From Chitinispirillaceae bacterium (GTDB lineage: Bacteria; Fibrobacterota; Chitinivibrionia; Chitinivibrionales; Chitinispirillaceae), in contig JAFGOU010000102.1 in the NCBI GenBank assembly GCA_016926315.1, forward strand, positions 1 through 7,153: a stretch of DNA of 7,153 bases, given 5' to 3'. This document shows, one piece after another, positions 1-6,844 of the stretch. The position numbers and the translations under genes were made by a program. Under the pieces are notes generated by a model, which saw only the letters and a program-made list of their open reading frames with translations, searched no databases and was not told the origin of the DNA. Within the stretch, counting starts at the first letter, position 1; each line of letters begins with the position of its first letter.

Positions 1-184
1 GGATGTCCTGGATCGTGTTGTTGAGCGCATGGCCCATGTGCAACACACCGGTCACGTTGGGCGGAGGGATGACGATCGAATAGGGCGGTTTTTTGGAAAG
101 GGCGTTCGCGTGGAACAGGTTTTCTCTTGTCCATACGGCGTACCATTTTTCTTCGACTGCTGCGGGATGATACTGTTTTTCCAT
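1..184 (-). CDS. valS: Valyl-tRNA synthetase, N-terminal fragment
   Basis: Cytoplasmic class I aminoacyl-tRNA synthetase that charges tRNA-Val with valine. Only the first 61 codons are present; the gene runs off the left edge. Translating the minus strand from the ATG at 184-182 gives a start [18 protein letters not shown], which fits the usual opening of ValS. Residues 40-46 read PPPNVTG and residues 49-52 read HMGH, the class I 'HIGH' ATP-binding signature in the context typical of ValS (PPPNVTG-x-LHMGHAL). IleRS and LeuRS have related but different surroundings. A weak Shine-Dalgarno AAGG lies at 191-188, three bases before the ATG. The gene is transcribed away from the membrane-protein operon starting at 488. 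It is a housekeeping gene with no evident functional link to its neighbours. The family call is firm; the fragment shows nothing unusual. Confidence 0.95.
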   Translation of the reverse strand, partial: MEKQYHPAAVEEKWYAVWTRENLFHANALSKKPPYSIVIPPPNVTGVLHMGHALNNTIQDI

Positions 185-487
185 AGGCCTTGAATATAAA
201 ATACGCGGGAGTCCGAATCCCTGGCGGCGGTGGCGCCGAGCGAAAAGACTGGCTGCGTGGTCTGCCGATTGGCAAAGCGGCTGCCGGTCTGGACGCCGGC
301 GGCATACTGAACGGGGGACCGGCTACTTTCCAGCGCCCTTGCACGATTGTTTAAACCGCATAAGCAGGAAATAAGGTATTTTTAACCTCATCGAAGCCGG
401 CCATTACCGTACCGGCGCAGACCATGCGTCCGCCGGCGATACCCGGGCTTCCCTGATCACCTTTGCAGGGTAAGAGCAAGGATCGTT
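185..487. other. Divergent intergenic region, valS / membrane protein operon
   Basis: This 303-base gap separates the divergent starts of valS and the 488-2470 gene, so it should carry both promoters. An AT-rich patch at 190-204 (ttgaatataaaatac) is the best place for a -10-like element, but no convincing -35 partner is visible on either strand. TTGCAC at 339-344 followed by an AT-rich stretch is another weak promoter candidate for the plus-strand operon. A small hairpin can form at 207-221 (GGGA, seven-base loop, TCCC). The frame of the 488 gene stays open upstream to about 386 but holds no ATG, GTG or TTG. A 65-codon minus-strand reading frame at 351-548 overlaps the real gene and has no recognisable relative. 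I see no T-box, riboswitch or tRNA. Confidence 0.5.
478..482 (+). promoter_or_regulatory. Shine-Dalgarno AAGGA deciding the GTG start at 488
   Basis: AAGGA sits five bases before the GTG at 488. No other initiation codon exists in this frame back to the stop at 383-385, and the first internal Met is residue 161, after the first membrane segments. This site therefore supports GTG as the real start. Confidence 0.7.
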
Positions 488-2470
488 GTGGAACAACCAG
501 CACCCCCTCTTGCGGCAGCTCCTGACCGGGATGCAAAACAATCGCCACGGCGCCCTGGCCGGTATGTTCCCGTTATCGTTCCAGCGGCCTTTTTCCTGTT
601 TTTATTCATCTATCTGCTGACGGCGATCGACCCGACGGTTATCTACTCGAACAACGGCTTTAACAACGATCTTTTCGTCAGGTACCTGCATCAGAAGGAG
701 AGCGGTTTTGCCTACCTGCAGGTCCCTGACACCTACAGTGGTGACGGGTTTATCCTCGAACTCACGCCAGGGTACTTCAAGGAGCTGTTTTCTGCGCCGG
801 GCGGAGTGACAAAACTTGCAGTAGCGCTCTGCATCGATGCGTGCCGTTCAAGGGTTGCGGGCGCGCTGGCATTGACCTTTCTGGCGTGGGTCCTGGTCGC
901 GTTGTTTTCGCTTTATTTAAAAAAATGCGGCGGCGTTGACCCGTTCGGCTTCAGGTTTGCGCCGGCAATGGCACTGCTCTTTTTCTGCCACTACTACCAT
1001 CTGAAAGCCCTGGTATGGCTGGTTCCCATTGCGGCAGCCCTGGCCGCGGCGGTCGTCCATGCGCTCCTGTCACGCGAAAAACCGCTCTTTACGACCCTGA
1101 CGGTCTTCCCGCTCTTCTGGCTCTGCTGGTATCTCTGCGGCTGGGCAGGTCCGTTATTCCTCGTCCTGGTCGCTCTTCTGGAGCTGACCGGCCGGCGTGA
1201 CGCTGCACGGATCGCATTCTCGGCACTGTTCGTCGCCATCAACGGCGCGCTTCTCTTTTTTCTCGAACCCCGCCTTACCGCTCCGGAAGACGCGCTTTCA
1301 GCCGTTACCCTCTTCGGCTGGCCGGTTCCGGGGTTGTACCTTCTGGTTTCACTGCCCCTGCTGACCGCTCTGCTGCTGGTGCCGGCGTGGAAAAAAATGC
1401 TGCGCGCCCCGCTTCCCCTTCGCGCCACGGTTCAGGCTCTCTGCGTAGCCACGATAGGCGTCGCCGTTATCGCCGTGACCCGGCACGATCCGCTGCTGCG
1501 CGACGTCAGGGCGGTCAGCCGTACCGTGCACCTGGTGGAACACCAGATGTGGGACGCGATAAGGAACGAAGACTACTCACCCCAGTATGCGTCCTTTCCG
1601 GGAAAACCGGGTCCGCTCCAGCCGTATCTGACCCATGTTCGCAACCGGGCCCTTGCGCAAACCGGCATGCTCGGGTCGGAAATGTTCGTCTATCCCCAGG
1701 AGACCTTTTCGCCGGAACCGCTGCTCCTGCGCAATAGTATCGTGGGGTTCGGCTTTCCCCTCTGGGCGGCCGCCGCGGGTCTCTTCATGGAGCTCGGCAT
1801 GGTGAACTACGCGGAAAAAACCATCGGTGAACTCATGGAGTGCATGGGGCCGTATCCTTTTCTCATGTACCGCCGTTCGCTGTTGCATCTCGCCAAGCAT
1901 AATACCGATGCGGCTTCGGTCTACCTGAACAGGCTGAGCGCCATACCGGGGTATCGCGCCAAGGCAAAAAGGTTTCTGAAACTCCTTTCCGACTCCACGG
2001 CGCTCGCGCAGATCCCCGTCATTGCCCACCTGCGCGCCTGCATGGACACGGTCGACTATTTCTTTCTCTCCTGCGACGAGGAAGCGCTTCTGCTCCGTCT
2101 CCTTGAGCGCAATCCCCGCAACAGGCTCGCTTTTGACTACCTTATGGCTTTTTATCTGCAGACCGGACAGACCGAAAAACTGGTGATCCGGTTCGATCAC
2201 GCCAAGGAGCTGGGGTATACGGCGCTTCCCCGCCACTGGGAGGAGGCGGTCTGCGTCTTCATGTCGCGTGAGGACCGCGATACGGCGCAGACGCTTCCAA
2301 AGGAGCAGCCCATGGTTTCCCGGGCAACCTTCTCCCGGTTCGACCAGTTCATGCAGCGGTATTTCGCGCTTGAAGACGACCCTTCAGCGGCAAAAAAGCT
2401 TGCCGGCACCTTCGGATCGACCTACTACTATTTTTACTCCTTTGAATCCTCTTCCGGAGCGAAACGATGA
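488..2470 (+). CDS. DUF6057-like polytopic membrane protein, function unknown
   Basis: A 660-residue protein starting at GTG. After a basic N-terminal tail (K17 to R25) there are about nine hydrophobic membrane segments: roughly 27-46, 122-144, 157-173, 176-194, 201-219, 220-232, 241-259, 277-299 and 313-330. The segment between the first two (about 50-120) is soluble. From about 331 to 660 the protein is soluble and helix-rich, with stretches such as 441-520 and 560-590 resembling degenerate TPR-like helical hairpins. The architecture and the phrase RNRALAQTGMLGSEMF (385-400) followed by YPQ remind me of DUF6057, a family of unknown function known mostly from Bacteroidota; this is recall, not a search. 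The soluble half is likely extracytoplasmic, but topology is inferred. The stop codon overlaps the start of the lipoprotein gene at 2467, so the two are probably co-translated and act together. A polymer-assembly or scaffold role is possible but unproven. Confidence 0.8.
   Translation: MEQPAPPLAAAPDRDAKQSPRRPGRYVPVIVPAAFFLFLFIYLLTAIDPTVIYSNNGFNNDLFVRYLHQKESGFAYLQVPDTYSGDGFILELTPGYFKELFSAPGGVTKLAVALCIDACRSRVAGALALTFLAWVLVALFSLYLKKCGGVDPFGFRFAPAMALLFFCHYYHLKALVWLVPIAAALAAAVVHALLSREKPLFTTLTVFPLFWLCWYLCGWAGPLFLVLVALLELTGRRDAARIAFSALFVAINGALLFFLEPRLTAPEDALSAVTLFGWPVPGLYLLVSLPLLTALLLVPAWKKMLRAPLPLRATVQALCVATIGVAVIAVTRHDPLLRDVRAVSRTVHLVEHQMWDAIRNEDYSPQYASFPGKPGPLQPYLTHVRNRALAQTGMLGSEMFVYPQETFSPEPLLLRNSIVGFGFPLWAAAAGLFMELGMVNYAEKTIGELMECMGPYPFLMYRRSLLHLAKHNTDAASVYLNRLSAIPGYRAKAKRFLKLLSDSTALAQIPVIAHLRACMDTVDYFFLSCDEEALLLRLLERNPRNRLAFDYLMAFYLQTGQTEKLVIRFDHAKELGYTALPRHWEEAVCVFMSREDRDTAQTLPKEQPMVSRATFSRFDQFMQRYFALEDDPSAAKKLAGTFGSTYYYFYSFESSSGAKR
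2456..2459 (+). promoter_or_regulatory. Shine-Dalgarno GGAG inside the upstream gene
   Basis: GGAG lies seven bases before the ATG at 2467 and within the last codons of the preceding gene. Together with the ATGA stop/start overlap (2467-2470) it supports translational coupling and fixes the lipoprotein start, which also gives a complete lipoprotein signal peptide. Confidence 0.75.
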
Positions 2471-4002
2471 TCGCATGCCGCTTTGTGCTGCCGGTGGTCG
2501 CCGCGCTCCTTTTCGCCTGCAAGCCTGATATCGCATCGCTTGAGCGCGTGAGCGCGGATGCCGGTCGCGCGCCCTCCCTTTATCCCGACTACTCCGGCAC
2601 GGTCCTTCCGCCCAATATCGCGCCGATCAATTTCCGCATTGCCGGTTCAGGGACCCGGTTCACCGTCATCCTTTCATCCGCAAAGGGAAAGCCGATCGTC
2701 CTGACCAGCGTCGGCGGCGATGTCCGCATCCCGGAAAAAAAGTGGCGTCCGCTTCTCATGGCCAATGCCGGCGATACGCTGCGGATTGTCGTTTTTGTCC
2801 GATCTGGCGACGGCTCCTGGCGCCGTTTCCGGCCCGCTGAAAATGCGATCGCCCGGGAACCGGTCGACCCCTATCTCACCTACCGCTCCCTCAGTTTTCT
2901 CTATAACTATTCAAGCGATCTCCGGATCCACGAGCGGCACCTTGAATCGTTCCGGGAAAAAACCCTTGTCAACACCAAAAATTTCTACTGGGGGTGCGTC
3001 AACTGCCATACGCCGGGATCGAACGACCCCTCGCGCATCGTGGTGCACACCCGTTCCAACGATTTCGGCAGTGCTGCGCTCATCTCGTCGGACGGCGCCG
3101 TTAAAAAAATAAACGCGAAGCTCGGGTATACCTCCTGGCATCCCGGCGGCGATTATATCGCTTTTTCAATAAGCAAGGTGCGGCAGTGTTTTCATTCGAC
3201 CGGAAAAAACCCGATCGACGATTACGACCTCTCATCGAATATTTACGTATACGATGTCCGAAGAGAACGGATGATCGACGTGCCGCTGCTTTACCGGGAA
3301 GACCTGATCCAGACCTGGCCGGCGTGGTCGCCTGACGGGCGGTTTCTCTATTACTCAAGCGGGCCGATCCTTTGGGACGATTTCAACAAGGTGCCGCCCG
3401 ATGGATATGACCGCCAGAAATGCAGCCTGCTCCGGATCGCATTTGATAACACCACGGGCGCGTTCGGAAGCATCGATACCGTGCTTTCATCGTCGAAAAC
3501 CGGCCTGAGCATTACCCAGCCCCGCCTGTCGCCCGACGGTCGCTTCGTGCTCTTCTGCATGCACGCGTTCGGCCCGTATCCCATAACCCAGCCATCGAGC
3601 GATCTCTACCTCATGGACCTCGCAACGGGCGGCTGCTCCAGACTCGCCGTATCGAGCGATGAATCGGAATCATGGCACGGCTGGTCGAAAAACGGGCGCT
3701 GGATCGTGTTCTCCTCAAAGCGCAACGGCGGGATCCTCACGCGCCTCTATTTCAGCCATGTCGACAGCCTGGGAAATGCGGCAAAACCCTTTATCCTGCC
3801 GCAGAAAGACCCCCGTTTTTACGACTCATATATCCGCTGCTTTAATGTACCTGAACTGGCGACCGGAAGCGCACCCCTCACCCCGCGGGACCTCCTGAAG
3901 GCGATACGGTCGCCGCAGGCGATCGATGCCCCGCTCCCGTCGGGTGGAACCGGCCCTTCCGTTACCGACAATCCTTCGGCGGAGTGGTCTCCCCTGCAGT
4001 AA
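2467..4002 (+). CDS. Lipoprotein with c-type haem motif and PD40/TolB-like propeller
   Basis: A 511-residue predicted lipoprotein. Residues 1-17 form a hydrophobic signal peptide ending in the lipobox L15-F16-A17-C18; Cys18 would be lipidated. Residue +2 is Lys, so by the E. coli Lol rule it would not be retained in the inner membrane. Residues about 40-130 look like a beta-rich N-terminal domain. A single c-type haem motif C177-V-N-C180-H181 follows in a linker. The C-terminal half holds at least four PD40/WD40-like blades: 221-235 (WHPGGDYIAF), 283-298 (WSPDGRFLYY), 350-365 (LSPDGRFVLF) and 401-419 (WSKNGRWIVF). The family is thus a haem-bearing TolB/PD40 beta-propeller, but no enzymatic activity can be read off. 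It overlaps the membrane-protein gene by four bases and probably forms a functional pair with it. The haem motif could instead bind another cofactor or be structural, since no cytochrome c maturation gene is in view. Confidence 0.88.
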   Translation: MIACRFVLPVVAALLFACKPDIASLERVSADAGRAPSLYPDYSGTVLPPNIAPINFRIAGSGTRFTVILSSAKGKPIVLTSVGGDVRIPEKKWRPLLMANAGDTLRIVVFVRSGDGSWRRFRPAENAIAREPVDPYLTYRSLSFLYNYSSDLRIHERHLESFREKTLVNTKNFYWGCVNCHTPGSNDPSRIVVHTRSNDFGSAALISSDGAVKKINAKLGYTSWHPGGDYIAFSISKVRQCFHSTGKNPIDDYDLSSNIYVYDVRRERMIDVPLLYREDLIQTWPAWSPDGRFLYYSSGPILWDDFNKVPPDGYDRQKCSLLRIAFDNTTGAFGSIDTVLSSSKTGLSITQPRLSPDGRFVLFCMHAFGPYPITQPSSDLYLMDLATGGCSRLAVSSDESESWHGWSKNGRWIVFSSKRNGGILTRLYFSHVDSLGNAAKPFILPQKDPRFYDSYIRCFNVPELATGSAPLTPRDLLKAIRSPQAIDAPLPSGGTGPSVTDNPSAEWSPLQ

Positions 4003-4026
4003 CGGTGCGGGCATTTGACGACGGCA

Positions 4027-6615
4027 TCAGCGCCCGCGCATGATTGAACGAACATAGAGCGGATCGATTGCCATGGCCCGCTCAAAGGTTTTTTTTGCCT
4101 CGTCGATCCGTCCGTTTTCATAATAGAGGTTGCTCAGATTGACCAGTGCAGGCACGTGGCGCGGGTTCCACCTGACGGTCTTCTCGTACATCTCAATCGC
4201 CTTCGGCCACTCCCTGTTTTTGATGTAGTACCAGCCGAGCCGGGCATAGGGACGCGCATCGGTGGAGTCCTGGACAATCCGGTCATGCAGGCATGCAAGC
4301 GCCCGTTCAGGGTTCTGGAATCGCTCCCAGACGTCGGCCATGGCCAGATGTACCTTTGCCGGCGAAACCTCCCTGGCGCGTTCGAACATCTCCTGGGAAA
4401 GGTCCTCCTTGCCCATGTTCTGGTACACCGCGCTCAGCTCGAGGTAGCCGACCGTGAATTTCTGGTTCAGGTCAAGGGCATCTTTGTACGATTCTGCCGC
4501 GCTGGCCCACTCTTTTTTGGCGACATACGCGTTCGCAAGCGTATAATGGATCTTGGTGAAGAAGGGTTTGTAACGTTTATATTCCTTGTAAGCGGCAATC
4601 GCCTTGTCGATATCACCGAGCTTTAAATAAAGGTCCCCGAGTTCAAGATCGATTTCGGTAAAATGGGGCGCCTGGCGGATGATGTACTCATACTGTTCCA
4701 TGGTGCGTTCGCGATCGGTACGCAGAGCGCCGTCCCGGTCGCCCCATGCGGGGTTACTGGCCGGGACAAGATTCCAGCGCCGGTTGAACGCATTGCCGAA
4801 AAAATAGCGCGCACGAAGGTTGAACGGATTGTTCGAAAGCGACTTGCGGTAATATTCGATCGCCTTCTCCCAGGTCAGGGAATCCGATCGGTACTGCGTC
4901 CCCTCGATAAAAATATCATGAAAGACCTCCCCCTCGGCGTCAACGGGGGTATACGCGTCCTTGGAATAATTGACCGCCGTATTGAGGTAGACGTCGGCAA
5001 GGTAGATTCTGAACGCGAAGATCGTAATCGCGCCCCAGGCCAGCACGAGGAGCACGTCAAGCAGGAGCATTATCCGGCGCGGAAATGGTCTCTTTTTTCC
5101 CGTTGCCTGCGCTTCGCCGGGAACGCCCTGAGCTTGTGCAACAAGAGCGGTCATGAACCCCAGAAACAGCCAGAAGAAAAAGCCGGTGGATGGATACCGC
5201 ATGCTCAGGGAAAAAATATTTCCCACGAGAAGCGCGGCGGTCCCTGAGGCAAGCCCGATCAGCATCACCTGCGGTGACGGTGAGTACAGGCGCAACAGAA
5301 ACGATCTGTTTTCTGGAGCCGCGGGCGGCGGCGATGTTCCGCGCGCCCTGCCCCAGACGCGGACGGCCTGGAAGGTCCCGAAAAAAATGACGGCGAGCAG
5401 CCACACCCACAGCGCGGCACCCACGATACCTTCATCGTGAGCTATTTCAAGGTGTTCATTATAGACATTGCTGACATGTTCGAAACAGGTGGCGTTATAC
5501 GCCCACGATTCCGGCTTCTTGATCAGGGGATAATTGTTCTTGAAGGTGCCGATGCCGAAACCGAACAGCGGCTTCTGTGCGATCAGGTTGAGCGCGCCAT
5601 CCACATAGTACTTTCGTTCCGACACGGTTTTAAGGCGCCCTTCGTCGCTGTAGCTTATATGCAGCACCCCGGCGGTGACCAGCCCGGCCACGGAAAGCGA
5701 TGCGAAAGCGATAAGAAGGGTTTTCCGCAGCGACCGGTACGGCATGACAAAAAGGAAAACCGCAAGGGTAAAAAGGATAAGCCCGGCGCCGAGGCCGATC
5801 TGTCCGGAGCGGCTCTTTGTCATAAAAATATTGTTCACCAGAAGGAACAGGGTAAGCGCGGCAAACGATTTTTCCGCAAGCCTGAAACGGAAGCAGAGGA
5901 CCGTGACCGCGGCGAGCAGAAGGCCGAACACGATCCCGTTTACAAGGAGCGATGCGTTGAATACCGTGAGGACATAATACCCGGTGGAAAAAACCACCAC
6001 CGGCACGCCGGCGGCAAACGCCTTTTTCCGCTCAACGGGATCGGCAAGGTTGAAGGAGGCGGCGGCGACCGGAATAACGAGGGTGAGAAATCCGACATAA
6101 AAATTGGCGTTGCCGAACGTGGACTGAATCCTGAAACGGTCGCCCATGTGGAACGGATCCAGGCCGAAATGTTGAACAATGCCGTACAGCGACACAATAA
6201 ACGAAATCACCATGATCGCCGCAAGGGTCTGCCGCATTCTGACCTGATCGGAAAAGGCGACCGCACCGATAAAAAAGAGAAGAAAATAGGGGATACGCAG
6301 CAAAAGTTCGTCGAGACTGGTGTCTTTTGATCCGGAGATAAACAGGAAGCTGAAGAGCGCCGAGAGCAGAAAGGCGAAGGCGGGCATCACCAATCGCGAA
6401 AGCGGCTTTTCGGGAAGCAGCGGTCCCTGTCCCGCGGTTTTCACCACCCATGCGGCAAACAGGATGGTCACGCCGGCGAGAAGCAGCGACGATTTGATGG
6501 TCAGCGGCGTCAGGCTGACGAAGGAAACGGCAATCGCCACCGCGCCGCCGACAAGCGGGACCCCCCACGTAACGATACGCTCGCACACGCGTTCCACACT
6601 GCCGTTATGCATCAT
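4027..6615 (-). CDS. O-antigen ligase/polymerase (Wzy_C) with C-terminal TPR domain
   Basis: An 862-residue two-part protein. Residues 1-545 carry about a dozen hydrophobic membrane segments, and residues about 546-862 are soluble. Wzy_C/WaaL hallmarks are present in order: STFGNANFYVGF (165-176), TKSRSG (266-271, with Arg269), FGFGIGTF (351-358) and a large-loop motif HVSNVYNEHLEIAHDEGIVG (380-399), whose His388 and Gly residues match the conserved O-antigen ligase loop. The family moves or joins undecaprenyl-linked glycan at the periplasmic face; donor and acceptor cannot be told here, and Wzy polymerase, WaaL ligase and protein O-glycosyltransferase all look alike. The tail holds about six or seven TPRs, clearest at 581-613, 653-683, 687-718, 787-817 and 821-853, presumably for partner binding. 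Its start overlaps the DUF3343 gene by 11 bases. A second ATG (6612-6610) lies six bases after GGGG and may be the true start. It is convergent with the lipoprotein gene. Confidence 0.92.
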   Translation of the reverse strand: MMHNGSVERVCERIVTWGVPLVGGAVAIAVSFVSLTPLTIKSSLLLAGVTILFAAWVVKTAGQGPLLPEKPLSRLVMPAFAFLLSALFSFLFISGSKDTSLDELLLRIPYFLLFFIGAVAFSDQVRMRQTLAAIMVISFIVSLYGIVQHFGLDPFHMGDRFRIQSTFGNANFYVGFLTLVIPVAAASFNLADPVERKKAFAAGVPVVVFSTGYYVLTVFNASLLVNGIVFGLLLAAVTVLCFRFRLAEKSFAALTLFLLVNNIFMTKSRSGQIGLGAGLILFTLAVFLFVMPYRSLRKTLLIAFASLSVAGLVTAGVLHISYSDEGRLKTVSERKYYVDGALNLIAQKPLFGFGIGTFKNNYPLIKKPESWAYNATCFEHVSNVYNEHLEIAHDEGIVGAALWVWLLAVIFFGTFQAVRVWGRARGTSPPPAAPENRSFLLRLYSPSPQVMLIGLASGTAALLVGNIFSLSMRYPSTGFFFWLFLGFMTALVAQAQGVPGEAQATGKKRPFPRRIMLLLDVLLVLAWGAITIFAFRIYLADVYLNTAVNYSKDAYTPVDAEGEVFHDIFIEGTQYRSDSLTWEKAIEYYRKSLSNNPFNLRARYFFGNAFNRRWNLVPASNPAWGDRDGALRTDRERTMEQYEYIIRQAPHFTEIDLELGDLYLKLGDIDKAIAAYKEYKRYKPFFTKIHYTLANAYVAKKEWASAAESYKDALDLNQKFTVGYLELSAVYQNMGKEDLSQEMFERAREVSPAKVHLAMADVWERFQNPERALACLHDRIVQDSTDARPYARLGWYYIKNREWPKAIEMYEKTVRWNPRHVPALVNLSNLYYENGRIDEAKKTFERAMAIDPLYVRSIMRGR

Positions 6616-6829
6616 ACACCCCGTTTATTTCCATTTGTGCAGCAGCGAGGAGAGCGTGAATCCGCTCTTCGTCGCTGCGGCTGAAACGGATGCAGATGCC
6701 GCAATCGGTGCTGATGTGCCGCGGCGCCGCGATCGTCTCCACCTTGATGCCCGCGGAGCAGATGAGCCGTTCCGCTTTGAGCACCTGATAGGTTCCGAAA
6801 AAGGTGACGATTCGACGACTACCGGACAT
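6605..6829 (-). CDS. DUF3343 putative Se/S carrier-like protein
   Basis: A complete 74-residue soluble protein. It matches the DUF3343 pattern: an N-terminal strand (IVTFFGTYQVLKAERLI, residues 7-23, where the family has a VxTFxSTxxALxAEKLL-like run), then a basic/proline turn PRHISTDCG (36-44), an RF (48-49) and a C-terminal ending EINGVYDA. Family members are annotated as putative Se/S carriers and occur beside YedE and YedF in selenium-using bacteria. The conserved Cys is Cys43; here Cys46 makes a CGIC (CxxC) arrangement, and there is a further Cys24. Cytoplasmic; the likely job is to accept or pass a reactive Se or S species, but this is inferred from family context. It starts 15 bases after the YedE stop (GGGG is seven bases before its ATG) and overlaps the downstream ligase start by 11 bases, so the three genes form one probable operon. 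Confidence 0.88.
   Translation of the reverse strand: MSGSRRIVTFFGTYQVLKAERLICSAGIKVETIAAPRHISTDCGICIRFSRSDEERIHALLAAAQMEINGVYDA
6619..6622 (-). promoter_or_regulatory. Shine-Dalgarno-like GGGG before tandem ATG codons
   Basis: On the minus strand GGGG precedes two consecutive ATG codons, three bases from the first (6615-6613) and six from the second (6612-6610). Normal spacing favours the second ATG, which would shorten the ligase by one residue. The site lies inside the upstream DUF3343 gene. Confidence 0.45.
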
Positions 6830-6844
6830 AGAGAGACCCCGTCA

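Noticed and set aside
207..221. tRNA T-arm-like hairpin (GGGA, GTCCGAA, TCCC) near valS
   Set aside because: The T-loop does not fit the TTC pattern, the stem is only four pairs and no anticodon or D arm can be placed around it.
351..548. 65-codon minus-strand frame whose product contains a GDQGSPG stretch recalling a serine protease GDSGGP motif
   Set aside because: No Ser is in the right position, there is no other protease motif, and it overlaps the real start at 488.
916..922. In-frame slippery heptamer T-TTA-AAA followed by more A, as a possible -1 frameshift site
   Set aside because: The -1 frame ends soon after, giving only a truncated product, the 0 frame continues normally through membrane segments, and A-runs of this length recur elsewhere in the window.
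1577..2236. 219-codon minus-strand open frame
   Set aside because: It is antisense to the 488-2470 gene, has no recognisable domain, and the plus-strand frame has the coupled start, Shine-Dalgarno and membrane pattern.
4007..4037. Inverted repeat GCGGGC/GCCCGC spanning the convergent junction as a possible bidirectional terminator
   Set aside because: The stem has only six pairs, the loop is 19 bases, it overlaps the ligase coding end and there is no T-run on either side.
5437..6330. 297-codon plus-strand open frame
   Set aside because: It lies wholly antisense to the ligase's membrane domain, its product is rich in Lys, Arg, Glu and His with no recognisable family, and long antisense frames are expected opposite GC-rich genes.
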